From Dastarcus helophoroides (lineage: Eukaryota > Arthropoda > Insecta > Coleoptera > Bothrideridae), in NCBI GenBank assembly GCA_028583605.1, contig CM053337.1, forward strand, positions 24,538,162-24,602,161: a stretch of DNA of 64,000 nucleotides. The letters run 5' to 3'. How positions within the stretch are numbered: the stretch's first letter is position 1; the number at the start of each line of letters is the position of its first letter. A program made the position numbers and the translations under genes. Below, piece by piece: positions 12,236 through 23,283 of this stretch. The notes under the pieces are model-generated. The model made no database searches and had not been told where the DNA came from. It saw only the letters and a list, made by a program, of their open reading frames with translations.

Positions 12236-12358
12236 GAGATCAACCGCTTCGCTAGGTGGCAGTGTTTCAACTGTTGTTAGTTCAGCTACCTATGATTCAC
12301 AATACACGCCTGGAGGGCTGCATGAATTTGTAGTCTAGGATGCATTCTACTTGCATAT
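12236..12358 (-). repeat. Fragment of the foldback/RTE 5'-end repeat (minus copy)
   Basis: The sequence from CAACCGCTTCGCTAGGTGGC through TACACGCCTGGAGGGCTGCATG to TGTAGTCTAGGATGCATTC is the reverse complement of 13750-13860. It also matches both arms of the palindrome near 37.6 kb. It is an isolated copy inside the AT array. Confidence 0.8.
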
Positions 12359-13070
12359 GATGGAAAAAGTCAAAATTGTGAATGCAAATTTTCAAAATAG
12401 GTCAAAATTTTGAAAAAAGCAAAAATTTTCAAAAAAAAAATAAAAGTTACAAGAAAGTAGAATCTTTAAAATGTCCAAATTTTTGAAAAGACTACGTAGA
12501 CGTTTTCAAAAGATCAAAATTTTGAAGAAAGGTAAAAGTTTTTTAAAAAATTCAAAGCTGAAAAAATTGAGTTATTCAAAAAAGGAAGATCTGTAAAAAA
12601 AGTCAAAATTTTTAAAAAGACAAAATATTTTTTAAATTTTTTAAATATTTTATAATTAAAATAATCTAAATTTTGAGAAAATTTACCAAAATATCAAAAC
12701 TTCCAAAAAGGTAACATTTTAAAAATATTTAAGAATTATTAAAAAAGGCAAAACTAAAAGAACTGAATTTTGAAAAAAAAACCTTTTTAAAAATATTGTT
12801 TTTTTAGGAAAGGTAATAGGTACACATATTTAAAAACTATTTCTCTTAAAAAAGAGGAATTTTAAAAAAAGTATTTATTTTGAAAAATGTAGGAACTAAT
12901 GTTCTATTAAAGCTTAAAATAGTTTTGAAAAAGGGGTAGGTAGTTTTCAACAAAAAATAAAAATTTTGATAGCAAGTCAAAATTCTGAAAAAACTTAGAG
13001 TCTTCAAAACCAAAACTAATAAATATCTTAATTTTTAGCAAAGTTAAAATTTTTAGGGGAACAATTTTGC

Positions 13071-13307
13071 TGGAACGGACTTGTCCTTGGTTATCTTTAA
13101 AAATTGTTATACAAATCTTGTCGAAATTGAAAAATCTAAATTATAAAAAAGTCGAAATTAAAAAGAGAAATTGTTTTGAAATTTTCTCAGTATCTCTCTG
13201 AAGATGATAGTTTGGCTATGGAAACGCGTTATAGTAACCTTTGTTGTGTTTTTAATCTTTCTTGGTTTCAGGGGACAAGTTTTGTATTTTAATTTTTGAA
13301 ATTCTAG
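13071..13307 (+). mobile_element. Hammerhead-family inverted element, copy D
   Basis: The outer end TGGAACGGACTTGTCCTTGG is followed by about 80 bp of array-like sequence in place of most of the left arm. The right arm holds CTGAAGA, a stem II hairpin weakened by one substitution, GAAACGCGTTA, and then TTTGTTGTGTTTTTAATC and TTTCAGGGGACAAG. The invariant bases of the plus-strand hammerhead core are present, but stem I next to the core no longer pairs well, so this copy is probably inactive. Confidence 0.75.
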
Positions 13308-13735
13308 ATTTCAAACAAAAATCGATATTATTAATTATAAAATTTTTCAATTTATTTTTTCAAATAAAATTTCTTAAAAATACTCGCGTCTTTAAAAATG
13401 TAGAATAGAAATGAGTCGAAATTCTAAAAAATAAGTCGAAATTTTCCGAAAAAGTTAAAGTTTTGAGAAACAATTAAGTCAACATTTAAAAAAAAGACGA
13501 AATTTGTTCACTCCCACTCTTTCCCTTTTGGTGTTCAAGTAAGAATTAATAATATTTGCATATAAAAAAATTCTGCTTAATTACGTGAAAACAAATTGAA
13601 TTTTGTTAGTTTACAGATACGATACCAATAGAAGCTAAAAACTATTTTTATGTCAATTTTCGATGGTAATACCTCAAACATATTGGTAGTTACAAGGGTT
13701 TAAAAGAAAACGGACTAGAAAACATCAATGATTAT

Positions 13736-14294
13736 GAAAGTAGAATGTAACCTAGACTACAAATTCATGCAGCCTCCAGACGTGTATAGTGGAATCATAG
13801 GTAGCTGAACTAGCAACAGTTGAAACACTGCCACCTAGCGAAGCGGTTGCTCTCTAGGAAACAGTTCCCAGAAGACGAAGATTCCAATGCACAGACCAAT
13901 AGGTTTATACATTTATTAGATTCGAAGTTTGGAAACCAAACGAGATCAAACAAGATCGAAACCTGTATTTGGTTTCCAAACTTCAGATCTAATAAATGTT
14001 CAAACCTATTGGTCTGTGCATTAGAACCGATGATTATATTCATTTATACACAGGAGCAGATAAACACGAAAGAGCACCAGCTGTAATATTCATAATAATT
14101 TTAAAAAAACTAAAAGGTACATTAAATCTTGGGAACTAATAAACTAACGCATAATTAAAATGACAATCCTAATTAGAGAAAGAGTAATAACGATCTTCGG
14201 GGTATATGCGCCAAATAACGATGCTACAGTTCAAATCAAGGATAATTTCGAAGATATCCTTAGAAGTATAATAGATCAAATCCCACATATCGAT
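13736..14294 (+). repeat. RTE 5'-end region, first copy, truncated at 14294
   Basis: It contains an inverted-pair motif (TTAGATTCGAAGTTTGGAAACCAAA and its mirror, around 13915-14000) and TTGGTCTGTGCATTAGAACC. An untranslated-looking stretch follows, then the start of an endonuclease frame (ATGACAATCCTAATTAGAG). From about 13992 it matches 16317-16615 nearly base for base. It stops abruptly at CACATATCGATGATT, where the zinc-finger gene segment begins. This is the 5' part of the retrotransposon that resumes at 16309. Confidence 0.85.
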
Positions 14295-14393
14295 GATTAG
14301 AAATTGGGGGTCAAACTGCTAAAAGTAGAGAAAAACCAAAAAAACCGATAAAAATCACGATCTCGTATTTTTTTCTGTTTGATATTATCATTC

Positions 14394-16244
14394 TTATAAT
14401 TTTCGTCTTTTCCTGACCCTTTTTTCTTCAAATGACCTGTGAAGTGGATTTCTGCTACGTTTTGTTCCTTTTTCTTGAGTTTCTCTGTGTAGCATCCAAC
14501 AGTAATCTGCAAACATATTTATTCCCCACTGTCCCTGAAACCGCCGTTCAAACTCTTTGAGATCTTGGTAAAATCTTTCTCCTTGCTCTTCACTGAAGTC
14601 TCCGTTATTCTCCGGGAATTAGTCAAGATGCGAATTAAGGAAGTGCATTTTCAAATTCATTAGGCAACCTGAATGCTGAAAATTTCTTATCATATTTGCC
14701 ACAATGCTTTTGTAATCAGCATCCTTGGTATTGCCTAAAAATTTGGTACACACTTCCTTGAAACTTAACCACGATGCCTTTTCTTGGTCATCCATGACTG
14801 CAACAAACCCTTCATCTTTGAATAACTTTCGGATTTCCGGTCCATCGAAGATGCCTTCCCTTAGTTCAGCATCAGATTTTTTTTTAAACACAGTACGCAG
14901 GTACGTAAAACATTCACCATCTTTATCAAGAGCTTTGACATACTGTTTAATTAAGCCAAGTTTTATATGAAGAGGAGGAATGAGAATTTTGGCTGGATCA
15001 ACAAGCGGTTTCTTTATTATATTATGTGATCCAACCTTAAATGAAGATCGTAAAGGCCATTCTTTTTTTACGTAGTGATTTTTTCGATCCCTACTGTCAA
15101 ACATACACAAATAGCATGGATATTTTGTGAATCCAGATTGCTGTCCAAGGATCATGGACAAAATTTTTAAATCGCCACATACTTGCCACTTATGTTCTTC
15201 GTACTTTATTTTCTTTAGGACAACTTCGAGGTTTGAATACTCTTCTTTAAGTACAGTGGAGTGGGCTAAAGGTAGAGGAGCGAATTTGTTGGTGTTGTGG
15301 AGAAGGACTGCCTTAAGACTCTGTTGAGACGAATCAATGAATAACCGCCAATTTTCTGGCTCATATAAATTTGGCTTAAATTCATCGATAAGTCCTTTTA
15401 CATCAGTGCAATAGAGTAAATCTTCATTTTTTTCAAAATATTTACGGAAGGCTTCTTCTTGATTCCGATAAAACGAAACTTTAGTACCTTTTGTCAATAG
15501 ATTTCTCTTTTTCATATTCGAAGCCAATATTTCAGCCGCTTCTTTTGAGAGTTTAGCCTCTCTGAATAAATCATTCAGATGTTTTTGATCGGATTTTTCC
15601 GGCTTCCGATCTTCACCAATAGGTCTGTATTCTTCATTGCTCGAAAACTCTTCTTCCTCAGATTCGCTAGAAATGTTTTCACTACTAGTATCAAACTCTT
15701 TATCAATAAAAGCTGAATTTTCAGGATCGACGTCGACTTCCATTGTGTCTAATCCACTAGTCAGACTGTCTTGTGACGTGTCATCTTCTAAACCTTCTAT
15801 GAAGTTTGCAACTGGTTGTTGAACACTTGACACAGAAGGATAAGAAATTTTATCCTTATGCATTCGGCCCACAGTGTTGACATTTGTTGTGCAAAAGTAA
15901 CAATTACTTGCATCAAGTGGCTTTTTCCATATCGCTGGAGTTTTAAATTTAAGATTCGCCTTGACCTGGTGCTTTTCAAATCTATTGATCATATTATAAC
16001 ATGAGCCACAAACAAAATTGGGTATCCAATTTTTGAGATCGAGGGAAACTTTCATATTGAAGCACTTTTCATACAAAGTCACGAAACGATCTGTTAGTTT
16101 CTTTGTATTTTTTATCCCTATGTACTTTGCACAAACGTAGCAAAAAGCATTGGGATTTCCAGTACATTTGTGATTGCCACGAGTACTAGAAGTTCCAGCA
16201 AAATTTTCAGTAGAAGAATCCATGAAAATAAATAAACCCCGCAC
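14394..16244 (-). pseudogene. C2C2 zinc-finger protein of an arthropod multicopy family, one in-frame stop
   Basis: The frame runs 541 codons from 16244 to a TAA at 14619-14621. It then continues in the same frame for 74 more codons to a TAA at 14394-14396 with protein-like sequence (begins FPENNGDFSEEQGERFYQDL, ends basic). The likely start is the second Met (codon 8). C35-x2-C38 and C79-x2-C82 form a treble-clef-like pair resembling ZAD domains, C115-x2-C118 is another pair, and an acidic Ser-rich linker follows (about 160-215). The C-terminal half has CYLCMFDSRDR and a VDPAKILIPPLHIKLGL block. From memory, long homologues of this layout are abundant in arthropod genomes and lack a defined function; some are probably transposon-borne. 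The stop sits in a conserved stretch, so this copy is either a young pseudogene or depends on readthrough. No intron is visible. It is flanked on both sides by the RTE 5' end. Confidence 0.7.
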
Positions 16245-16308
16245 GCTAGAATACCTAGGCCTAAGTATGAGGGCTTTCCGACTTTGACAAGGACAATGTC
16301 AACTCGTC

Positions 16309-19300
16309 AATAAATAAATGTTCAAACCTATGGGTCTGTGCATTAGAACCGATGATTATATTTCATTTATACACAGGAGCAGATAAACACGAAAGAGCAC
16401 CAGCTGTAATATTCATAATAATTTAAAAAACTAAAAAGGTACATTAAATCTTGGGAACTAATAAACTAACGCATAATTAAAATGACAATCCTAATTAGAG
16501 AAAGAGTAATAACGATCTTCGGGGTATATGCGCCAAATAACGATGCTACAGTTCAAATCAAGGATAATTTCGAAGATATCCTTAGAAGTATAATAGATCA
16601 AATCCCACATATCGATGAAATTATCATAGGAGGAGAAAAGAATGGCAGAGTAGAACAACAACGAAATAGTAACGTGGTAAGCAGACACGGAGAAGGAACT
16701 GTTAACGACAACGGTGAGAGATTAATAAATCTTTGTGATCAGTTTGATCTGAAAATAGCTAACACTTAATTCGCGGACAAGGATGTACATAAATATTCTT
16801 GGTACCAACGAACAAGAAGAGTCGACCATCGATTATCTTATTATCTGACAATATTCCAAAATCAAGATACAGGATGTAAAAGTAAAAAGAGGTGCTAAAT
16901 GTGGATTTGATCACCGATTACTAAAATTAAAAATATATAAACCTTATGTTTCTGGATTCTAGATTCGCTGTGGGTTGCCTAAACTTAAGGCCAGCAATAA
17001 GGCCACATTTTCCGGGCCAGTTGTGCTATCCCCGTAATTGAGGCGTCCTTGGTCATTCATTCAGCCACCCAATCTTGTTGAGAAACTGAAGAACGTCCCT
17101 TGGATGCGCCTCTCTCAAATTGGTTACACTAGGCCAGAAGTCCTTCAGCATGGATCCTCTGATTGATGCTAGTACCGGACACATCACGTGCTCGACACTC
17201 TCGTTTTTTTTTCTAAACACCCTCTACAACTCCGGTCCCTTATAATTCCTATTCTGTGGAGGTGTCTGTTTAATCGACAGTGACCTGTCCATATCCCTAC
17301 AAGTTTCCTAAGATTATTGCTTGAGAGTTGTAGGCATAGTTTTGCCGTTTCTCTGCACGGCTTCCTTATGTTAAAGTTCACTCACCGACCAATACTAATA
17401 CTATCACTTAAACTAGGTTACATACGAAAACTTATAATCTGAAAAGATCTGATGGTAATAGTACAAGAAATTTATACTTGAGAAGACTAGAACAAAAATT
17501 AATAAAACCAAACGAACGACCAAAGAATAATATGAACACATAAAAGACTGTATCCTGGAGGTGCAAACAAAGCTATTGAAATAGTACAGAAAACCTAAAT
17601 GGTGGGATAAGATGGTCGAACGACAAATTAATAAAAATAAACAATTTTACCAAAAGCTTCTGCAAAGGAACGATGCTGAGACAAGAAAACAATGCAGAAA
17701 AGTAAATAAAGAAATTAAAATAGAAACTAAATTAAGAGAAATAACCAATCTGGGGAGAAAAAATTTGAGTTTACAATGTAATAGAAGAAACCGTAGCTTA
17801 GAAGTTTGGAAGACGATCAAGTCGATAAGAACATCAAAGAAGCATGGACCTACCTTCAGAGGTATAACAAGTGATCACTGGATACACCACTTCAAAGAGC
17901 TTTTGAAAGAAAAACGTGACAAATTACTAGGAAAACAGCATCAAATAGATAATTCAACTTTTATAGAGCTTCAATTGGAACAGGTTGATCAGGCCAGGAA
18001 AGGCACAAAATTAAGAAAATGGACCTAAAAAACTTATAGAAATGCTAAAATCTCTATTTGAAAGATGTCTAAATGGCGAAGAAGCACTGACTAAATGGAG
18101 AAATTCATGCATGTTAGCCATCCACAAAAGAAGCTTCAAAGAACGACCCTAAGAACTACCGAGGAGTGGTAGTTGTCCCAAATATAGGAAGATTGTATTA
18201 CCTAGTCCTTAAATATTTAATAAAAGGGAATATTAAATATAAACAACCGGAGGAACAAGCAGGATTCTGAGCGGGAAAGTCTACGATAGACAACCTTTTT
18301 ACTCTAAAAATAATTTTAGAAAAGAGAACTCAAAGAAATAAAGAGACCCTTACAGCCTTCATGGACCTAGAGAAACTTTATGATAGTTTCTCAATATCCC
18401 AATAATGGAAAGCAATGAAATAACTCTATATTAAGCCATTATTAATTCGGGACGTTCAATTTAATATAAACAAAACTATGCGGCAATCAAAATCGGAATA
18501 TCACTGACCGAGTCCTTAAAAACGACAAAGGGACTAAGACAAGAATGTTGTTTATCTCCTACATTTTTCAACATATACATACAGCCTTAAAAGGCTGGGC
18601 ACGTAAATGTAAAAACATGGGACTGCGGCTGAGGAACCCTATACTTTGCGGACGACCAGACAGCGATTACAGAAGACGAACAAGATTTGAGCTATATGAT
18701 TAGAAAGCTAAACGAAGAATATATTTTAGCTGGACTTACAATTAACCTGAACAAATGTGAATACCTAACACGGGGCAATAATAATAACAGCAACCTACGT
18801 CTTAAACATGGTACAATAAAAAACGTCGACAAAGCTAGATACTTGTGAGTCATCTTCAATAAGCAATAAAATAGTAAAGAAGAAATTAAAGGAAGAATAA
18901 AAAAGGGTGGAAAAACCATTGAAGCACTTAATTCCAAACTTTGGGAAAGAGATATCAAGCGAGAAATCGAAATACAACTCAATCGTTAAGAGTATTATAA
19001 CATATGTTGCAGAAGTATGGGATCTGAATAAAACTAATAGGAAAAAAGTGCTGGCCATGGACTCCTGGTGATGGACTCCTCGAGAAAAAGCAATCGTAGA
19101 TCGAAACTCAAAGGGATAAGAAATATGAAAATTGGAAGACATATGAACATCCAGAGAGATATTATTGTCGTCGTAGAGAAAAAACAATTGACTTAGTTCG
19201 GACTTTACAAAAAAATGAACGAAACAAGGTGGCCAAGAAAAGTGTTAGAGTGGATACCTTCAGAAAAAAGGAAAAGAGGAAGACCAAGAAGAAGTTGGCA

Positions 19301-19370
19301 AGATGATGTCAGCGAAGCTATGAAAGCAAGGAATTTAGAGAAAGATATGTATCACGACGGAAGAGATTGA
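16309..19370 (+). pseudogene. RTE-clade non-LTR retrotransposon, decayed (endonuclease + RT)
   Basis: 16482-16769 encodes an AP-like endonuclease start (VITIFGVYAPNND, then EIIIGGEKNGRV where the usual GDFNGR motif has lost its Asp). After a stop it continues with STIDYLII and FDHRLL (usual form SDHRLL). 17612-18028 is the linker to the RT. RT motifs follow in shifting frames: EEQAGF, FMDLEKLYDSF, a GLRQECCLSPTFFNIY motif and the catalytic FADD at 18645-18656. The C-terminus keeps the RTE hallmark RWPRKVLEWIPSEKRKRGRP...SWQDDVSEAM and stops at 19370. Several stops and frameshifts make it inactive. An unrelated retroelement fragment interrupts it at about 16955-17390. No poly(A) or target duplication was found. 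Confidence 0.8.
16955..17390 (-). pseudogene. 3' fragment of a non-LTR element (RNase H tail, zinc knuckle)
   Basis: On the minus strand 17381-17184 reads NNLRKLVGIWTGHCRLNRHL...DRSCRGCLEKK. This is the LTGHCRLNRHLH...CRxC motif that follows the RNase H domain in several non-LTR clades (I, Jockey and relatives). The remaining ~220 bp to 16955 would be its 3' end; a TCTGGATTCTAGATTCGCTG phrase there recurs near 45785. It is inserted in the RTE element between its endonuclease and linker, in the opposite orientation, and is strongly 5'-truncated. Confidence 0.65.
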
Positions 19371-19846
19371 AAACTGGGGACGAAGAAGCGGCGACAGCCG
19401 TGGACAATCCGTGTGTGGCTTTCTTCTCAGTCTCCTTCCTTTGAGACTTTTCTGGGGCTGCTTGTGACTCCTTCCTTGAAGTTGTCGTTTCCCTTTTTTG
19501 CTCCTTTGTTGGATTTGACGGTGTTGGAGTTTCGTCTCCCGGCGTCTCTCCTTGTGTCGAAGGCTGTTTAGCTGCCTTCTTTTTGCGGACTCTTTTCTTG
19601 TTCACCTCTTAAAAGTCCTTTTCTTCCTCCTCCTCAAAAGATGATCAAACGCGTTTCCTGTTGAATTCTTCGCTCGGAGCTTCACTACTAACGCTGATTT
19701 CGCTCTCGAAATCCGTGTTAGTGTCGATTGGTGAAGATTGAATTGGCGTCAATCTTTCACCGTCGTTCAATCTTGAGTTCGTGTTTCAATTCATGGCCAT
19801 GAAATTGTTTAGTTGGGCGGCGATACTCTTTAATGTCGCCGCCATG
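19371..19846 (-). pseudogene. Start of a gag-like ORF1 of a non-LTR retrotransposon
   Basis: On the minus strand an ATG at 19846-19844 opens MAATLKSIAAQLNNFMAMN. The frame then continues through stops with acidic, Ser-rich sequence (NTDFESEISVSSEAPSEEFN) and a long Lys/Glu/Thr/Pro-rich stretch (19605-19370). Such a low-complexity N-terminus resembles ORF1 of Jockey- and I-type elements, but no CCHC knuckles are reached before the junction with the RTE end at 19370. The element is cut off there, so its identity is inferred only from composition. Confidence 0.4.
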
Positions 19847-19870
19847 GTGAGATGTTGCCCTGCAATAAAA

Positions 19871-20540
19871 TTGCAAAGCTCCTGCTGTATCTAGAACAGG
19901 CTTCGCATACAATGTATAATAATAAATACAATGTATGCGAGTTAAAACACAAATAATTCTACAGAAAACTCAAAAATAAAGGCTCTCCTGAAGAACGATA
20001 AAATGATATGGATTTTCATGTTTTATTTTTCTATACCAGACAAAATCGAATTTTTAGTTCGGCTGGGTTCGACAATAAATCATAAATCTCGCGAAAGCGA
20101 ACACATAAAACTATGACAACTAATATCTGAAGTTTGCTAATCCGTTTAAGCCTTTAAGCCTGGCTTTCGCCTCACAATAAACTAATCTTGTCTAATTTGC
20201 AAACTTTAGAAACTAATCTGCATAGGTACGTATAGTCTGCAAGGGTGTTAAAGCGCTTAATAAATCTAAATATGCGTGTTTGGGTAAAGTTATGATAGGG
20301 GCTGATATATTGCGTGGAAATTAAAATTTAGGCAGGCGAGGCGATAAAGATAGACAGCTCGTGCTATCAATTAGCTGGAAATTTAGTCGGAAGGTCGATA
20401 AATCAACAGATGGATGAAGAGGCCTAACACTGAAAATTAACAAAATGAGTATTCGCTGAAAGGCCTCAGGGGATGTTAAAATCGTTGTCGCGGCTAGGAA
20501 TGCCAATATTTAGCCAAATTATCGTATAATAAGGCTCTTT
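19871..20540. other. Non-coding DNA
   Basis: AT-moderate sequence with no credible frame. A short mirror phrase (ATACAATGTATAATAATAAATACAATGTAT, about 19909-19937) can form a hairpin. Part of it may be the 5' untranslated region of the gag-like ORF to its left. Confidence 0.4.
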
Positions 20541-20544
20541 TTCA

Positions 20545-20760
20545 GTATCATTAGCTTTGTATTTGCAAGTCAGGAATAATAAATTCTACACAGCACATTT
20601 TATAATATTTCTCAATTTTGGATAAGTCGTATAATTCTCTGGGGAAAATTTCCTCGGCAATGAATTCCATAGCTTAGAATTGATATAGAAAAAATAGTCT
20701 TCATCGACATAAGTTCCCACTATGTCACGTTATAGTCCATAGGAATATGCTGCCTCCTAC
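20545..20760 (-). pseudogene. C-terminal fragment of a CR1-like non-LTR element
   Basis: The minus-strand frame reads TYVDEDYFFYINSKLWNSLP then RKFSPENYTTY. This corresponds to the SFFYRTSKLWNSLP...FP.NYNL tail seen in the better-preserved elements at 54.0 and 59.3-60.9 kb. Only about 60 codons remain. Confidence 0.5.
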
Positions 20761-20885
20761 AGTATTTTACTTTCTGTCAAAAAAGTAACATTTGATCTAC
20801 AAAATTTAATTTGTTGACTTTAAAGTACAGAATATACTTCTTCCGGGATTGGACCGTGTCAAAAAACTACTAAAAGTGTTTGCCG

Positions 20886-20916
20886 TTTCGCCCACCATTG
20901 TTGGGGGCTTCTTCAG
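20886..20916 (-). ncRNA. Hammerhead-like motif in the PLE terminus
   Basis: The minus strand reads CTGAAGA (20916-20910), an extra A, GCCC...GGGC forming stem II, then GAAAC. The invariant core halves and stem II are present. A stem III with a UH cleavage step and a pairing stem I are not obvious, so this copy is probably a degenerate ribozyme. Hammerheads in PLE terminal repeats are established knowledge. Confidence 0.5.
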
Positions 20917-20996
20917 GAACAAAGAAAAGAAACAATAAATGAAAAGAGAAATATAAGGGAATATGCAAAAATGAAAAAGTCAATTTCAAAACATCA

Positions 20997-21145
20997 GAGC
21001 ATGGTAACTCAGTGTGTATACCATACTAGAGGCAAAACTCTTCTGAATTGAAAATGGGTACAAAGGTTAAGAAAATGTAGACAGAAGAGCACGTTAACTC
21101 AGTATGTTCACCATACCAGAGGCGAAACTCTTCTGAGAGGAAAGA
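20997..21145. repeat. ~90-bp tandem duplication in the PLE 3' region
   Basis: GAGCATGGTAACTCAGTGTG ... CCATACTAGAGGCAAAACTC is repeated about 90 bp on as GAGCACGTTAACTCAGTATG ... CCATACCAGAGGCGAAACTC. It lies between the stop codon of the PLE gene and the hammerhead-like motif. Confidence 0.8.
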
Positions 21146-21159
21146 GAGAAAGGGAAGCT

Positions 21160-23283
21160 TTATATAACCTTCGTCTGCGCGATCACTCCCGAAGATTTTT
21201 GATGGTTGGTTTCCAGATGAAGGGAAAGCATGTGACCGTCGTCTCTGTTGATGTTTTTGGAGAATATTTGGATTTCAATGGCTTTGCGTATCTTCCTATT
21301 ATAGTAATCGGGAATATTGGATATAATTGAAATATTATCAAAGAGAATCTTATGTCCGGTCTTATGTTGATATTCGGCAATGGCTGACTGCGAAAATAAA
21401 CCAGACCTAAGACACCTTTGGTGCTCGGATATTCGTGTCTTAAATGATCGCCCCGTTTCTCCGATGTACACTGAACCACAAGAACAAGGAACCCTGTACA
21501 CACCATTAGAACAAAAGGATACAATTTTATCTTTGGAAGATAGGAGGAGCGGTTGGATCTTTGATGATGAAAAAATGGGTTTAAGGTTGTGTTTTATCAA
21601 TAATTTTCCGATTTGGTCTGTTACTCCGTAAACATAAGGAAGAAAGGCTTTAGAAGAAATTATTAAATTTTGTGAAGGACGAAGGGTAAGGTAAAGATGT
21701 CGTTTAATGACAGTTTCAATGTCGTGCGATTTGTAACCATTGTTGCGGAAATTGCAGCGAATTTTGTTCAACTCGTCTGAACGATTTATCAGTTGTGAAA
21801 TTGCTACAGCTCGTGAAACCAGTGAATTTATGACAGAATGTTTTTGAGAAGGGTGCTGATGGGACTCTGCATGCAAATAACGATTGGTATAGGTGAGTTT
21901 TCGATAAACGGAATGAGAAACGCGACCGTTTGGTAAACGGGTGACCAGTACGTCAAGAAAAGGAAGAAAACCGTTGTTTTCGATTTCCAGAGTAAAGCTA
22001 ATGGAAGAATGTAAACTGTTTAGGTGTTCCAAAAATAAATTTAGTGGATCCTTGCCATGTGGCCAAACAATAAATGCGTCATCTACATAACGAAGCCAAA
22101 CCTTGGGTTTTCAATCCGCAGTTTCCAACGCAGTGCTTTCAAAAGTTTCCATGAAAATATTTGCTACGACTGGGGATAAGAGGGAACCCATTGGGGTGCC
22201 GGAAACTTGTTTATAGAAGCTGCAATTGAAAGAAGAATAAGTCGATGTGAGGCACATTTAAGTTAAATTAGCTAGAGAATCTGCATTCTCTTTGCCTGAA
22301 AGTAATTGACGAATTATCGTCATGGAGTCAGACACTGGAACATTAGTGAATAGTAAAGTGACGTCAAAACTTACCAGTATGTCGTTGGGGTCTAGGGTTA
22401 ATTCGGACAATAATTCGACAAAGTGTTTAAAATTAAGGACGTGTGATGATGTGTTTCCGGTGTATGACTTGAGGATGTTAGATAAATATTTCGAGACATT
22501 GTAGGTAGGTGAATTTATGGTTCTGACAATGGACATAAAAGAAATATTGGGTTTGTGAATTTTGGGGAGACCATAAGGACGAGGTGGTTTGGATTCTCTC
22601 GAAACAAGTCTGAAAGTGTCTGCGGACAAATTTGAGAATTTTAGCTTGGACTTGAGTTGGCGTTCAATTTTGCTTGTTGAGCCCCGAAGAAGAGGAATAT
22701 AGGATCTGTCATTCAACAGAGCGTTAATTTTGGATACATACTCGAAATTATCCAAGATGACATTTGCATTACCTTTATCAGCCGAGAGAATAGTAATTGA
22801 AGAATCTGTTTTTAGAGTTTTAAGGGCACATCTTTCTTCTCTAGAAATGTTAAACTTTGGTGGTTTGGCATGTTTAGGTATTTTTTTAGTTTGAAAACGA
22901 ATAGGATCTGCTGCCTTCTTGGGAAGAGTTCTGATGGATGACTCTACTGCACTGATTGTTTCCTCAGTTGGAATTTTTCTTGGTGCGACAGCAAAATTCA
23001 GTCCTTTCGATAAGATGGTGTGTTCGTTATCCGACTGTGGACGGGAAGACAAATTGACCACCGCTTTTGAGACTAAACTATAAATTTTGACCTTGGGACT
23101 TGATGATTCGAATTTATTCTTGTGTTTCAGATTTTCTAATTCAAAAATTTTTTCGGACTGATTATACGATATGACTTCGAAATTACTCCAATGTTTAACC
23201 GACAACCTACTCGATAGTTCCAGATGGAGCTCGAGCAATTGTCGAAAGATCGAAGCCAAATCGGGTTTAATCCTTTTAATCAT
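21160..23283 (-). pseudogene. Penelope-like reverse transcriptase with GIY-YIG endonuclease
   Basis: One frame of about 706 codons is broken by two stops (TAA at 22255-22257, TGA at 22111-22113) and has no frameshift. Order: an N-terminal region; RT motifs including TILSADKGNANVILD, RPYGLPKIHKPN and DILVSFDVTLLFTNVP; after the first stop, VSGTPMGSLLSPVVANIF and the catalytic YVDD (22078-22092). The last 290 codons end in a GIY-YIG nuclease (GVYRVPCSCGSVYIGETGRS at about residues 177-196 of that segment, then SEHQ). The layout RT followed by GIY-YIG defines canonical PLEs. The length is near the usual range, so the copy is nearly full-length and recently inactivated; the TGA probably replaces a Trp codon. 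Confidence 0.9.

Larger units (their letters stand above)
10200..13735. repeat. A-rich degenerate array of short A/T-tract repeats
   Basis: The same class of array as at 2.4-4.9 kb but in the opposite orientation: AAAATTTTGAAAAAAGTC and GTCGAAATTTT phrases recur every few tens of bases on the plus strand. It contains two hammerhead-family inverted elements (about 10394 and 13071) and one inverted fragment of the foldback/RTE 5' repeat (about 12236). Open frames are biased to K, F, N and I and are not credible genes. The last ~230 bp (13510-13735) are plain non-coding sequence. Confidence 0.7.

Noticed and set aside
14297..14512. 71-codon minus-strand frame downstream of the zinc-finger gene
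   Set aside because: The zinc-finger gene's own frame continues through this stretch to 14394, so this frame is an out-of-frame shadow.
21028..21140. GGCGAAACTC/GGCAAAACTC phrases near the PLE as further hammerheads
   Set aside because: No CTGANGA half and no stem II lie at the proper distance; they are just part of the ~90-bp duplication.
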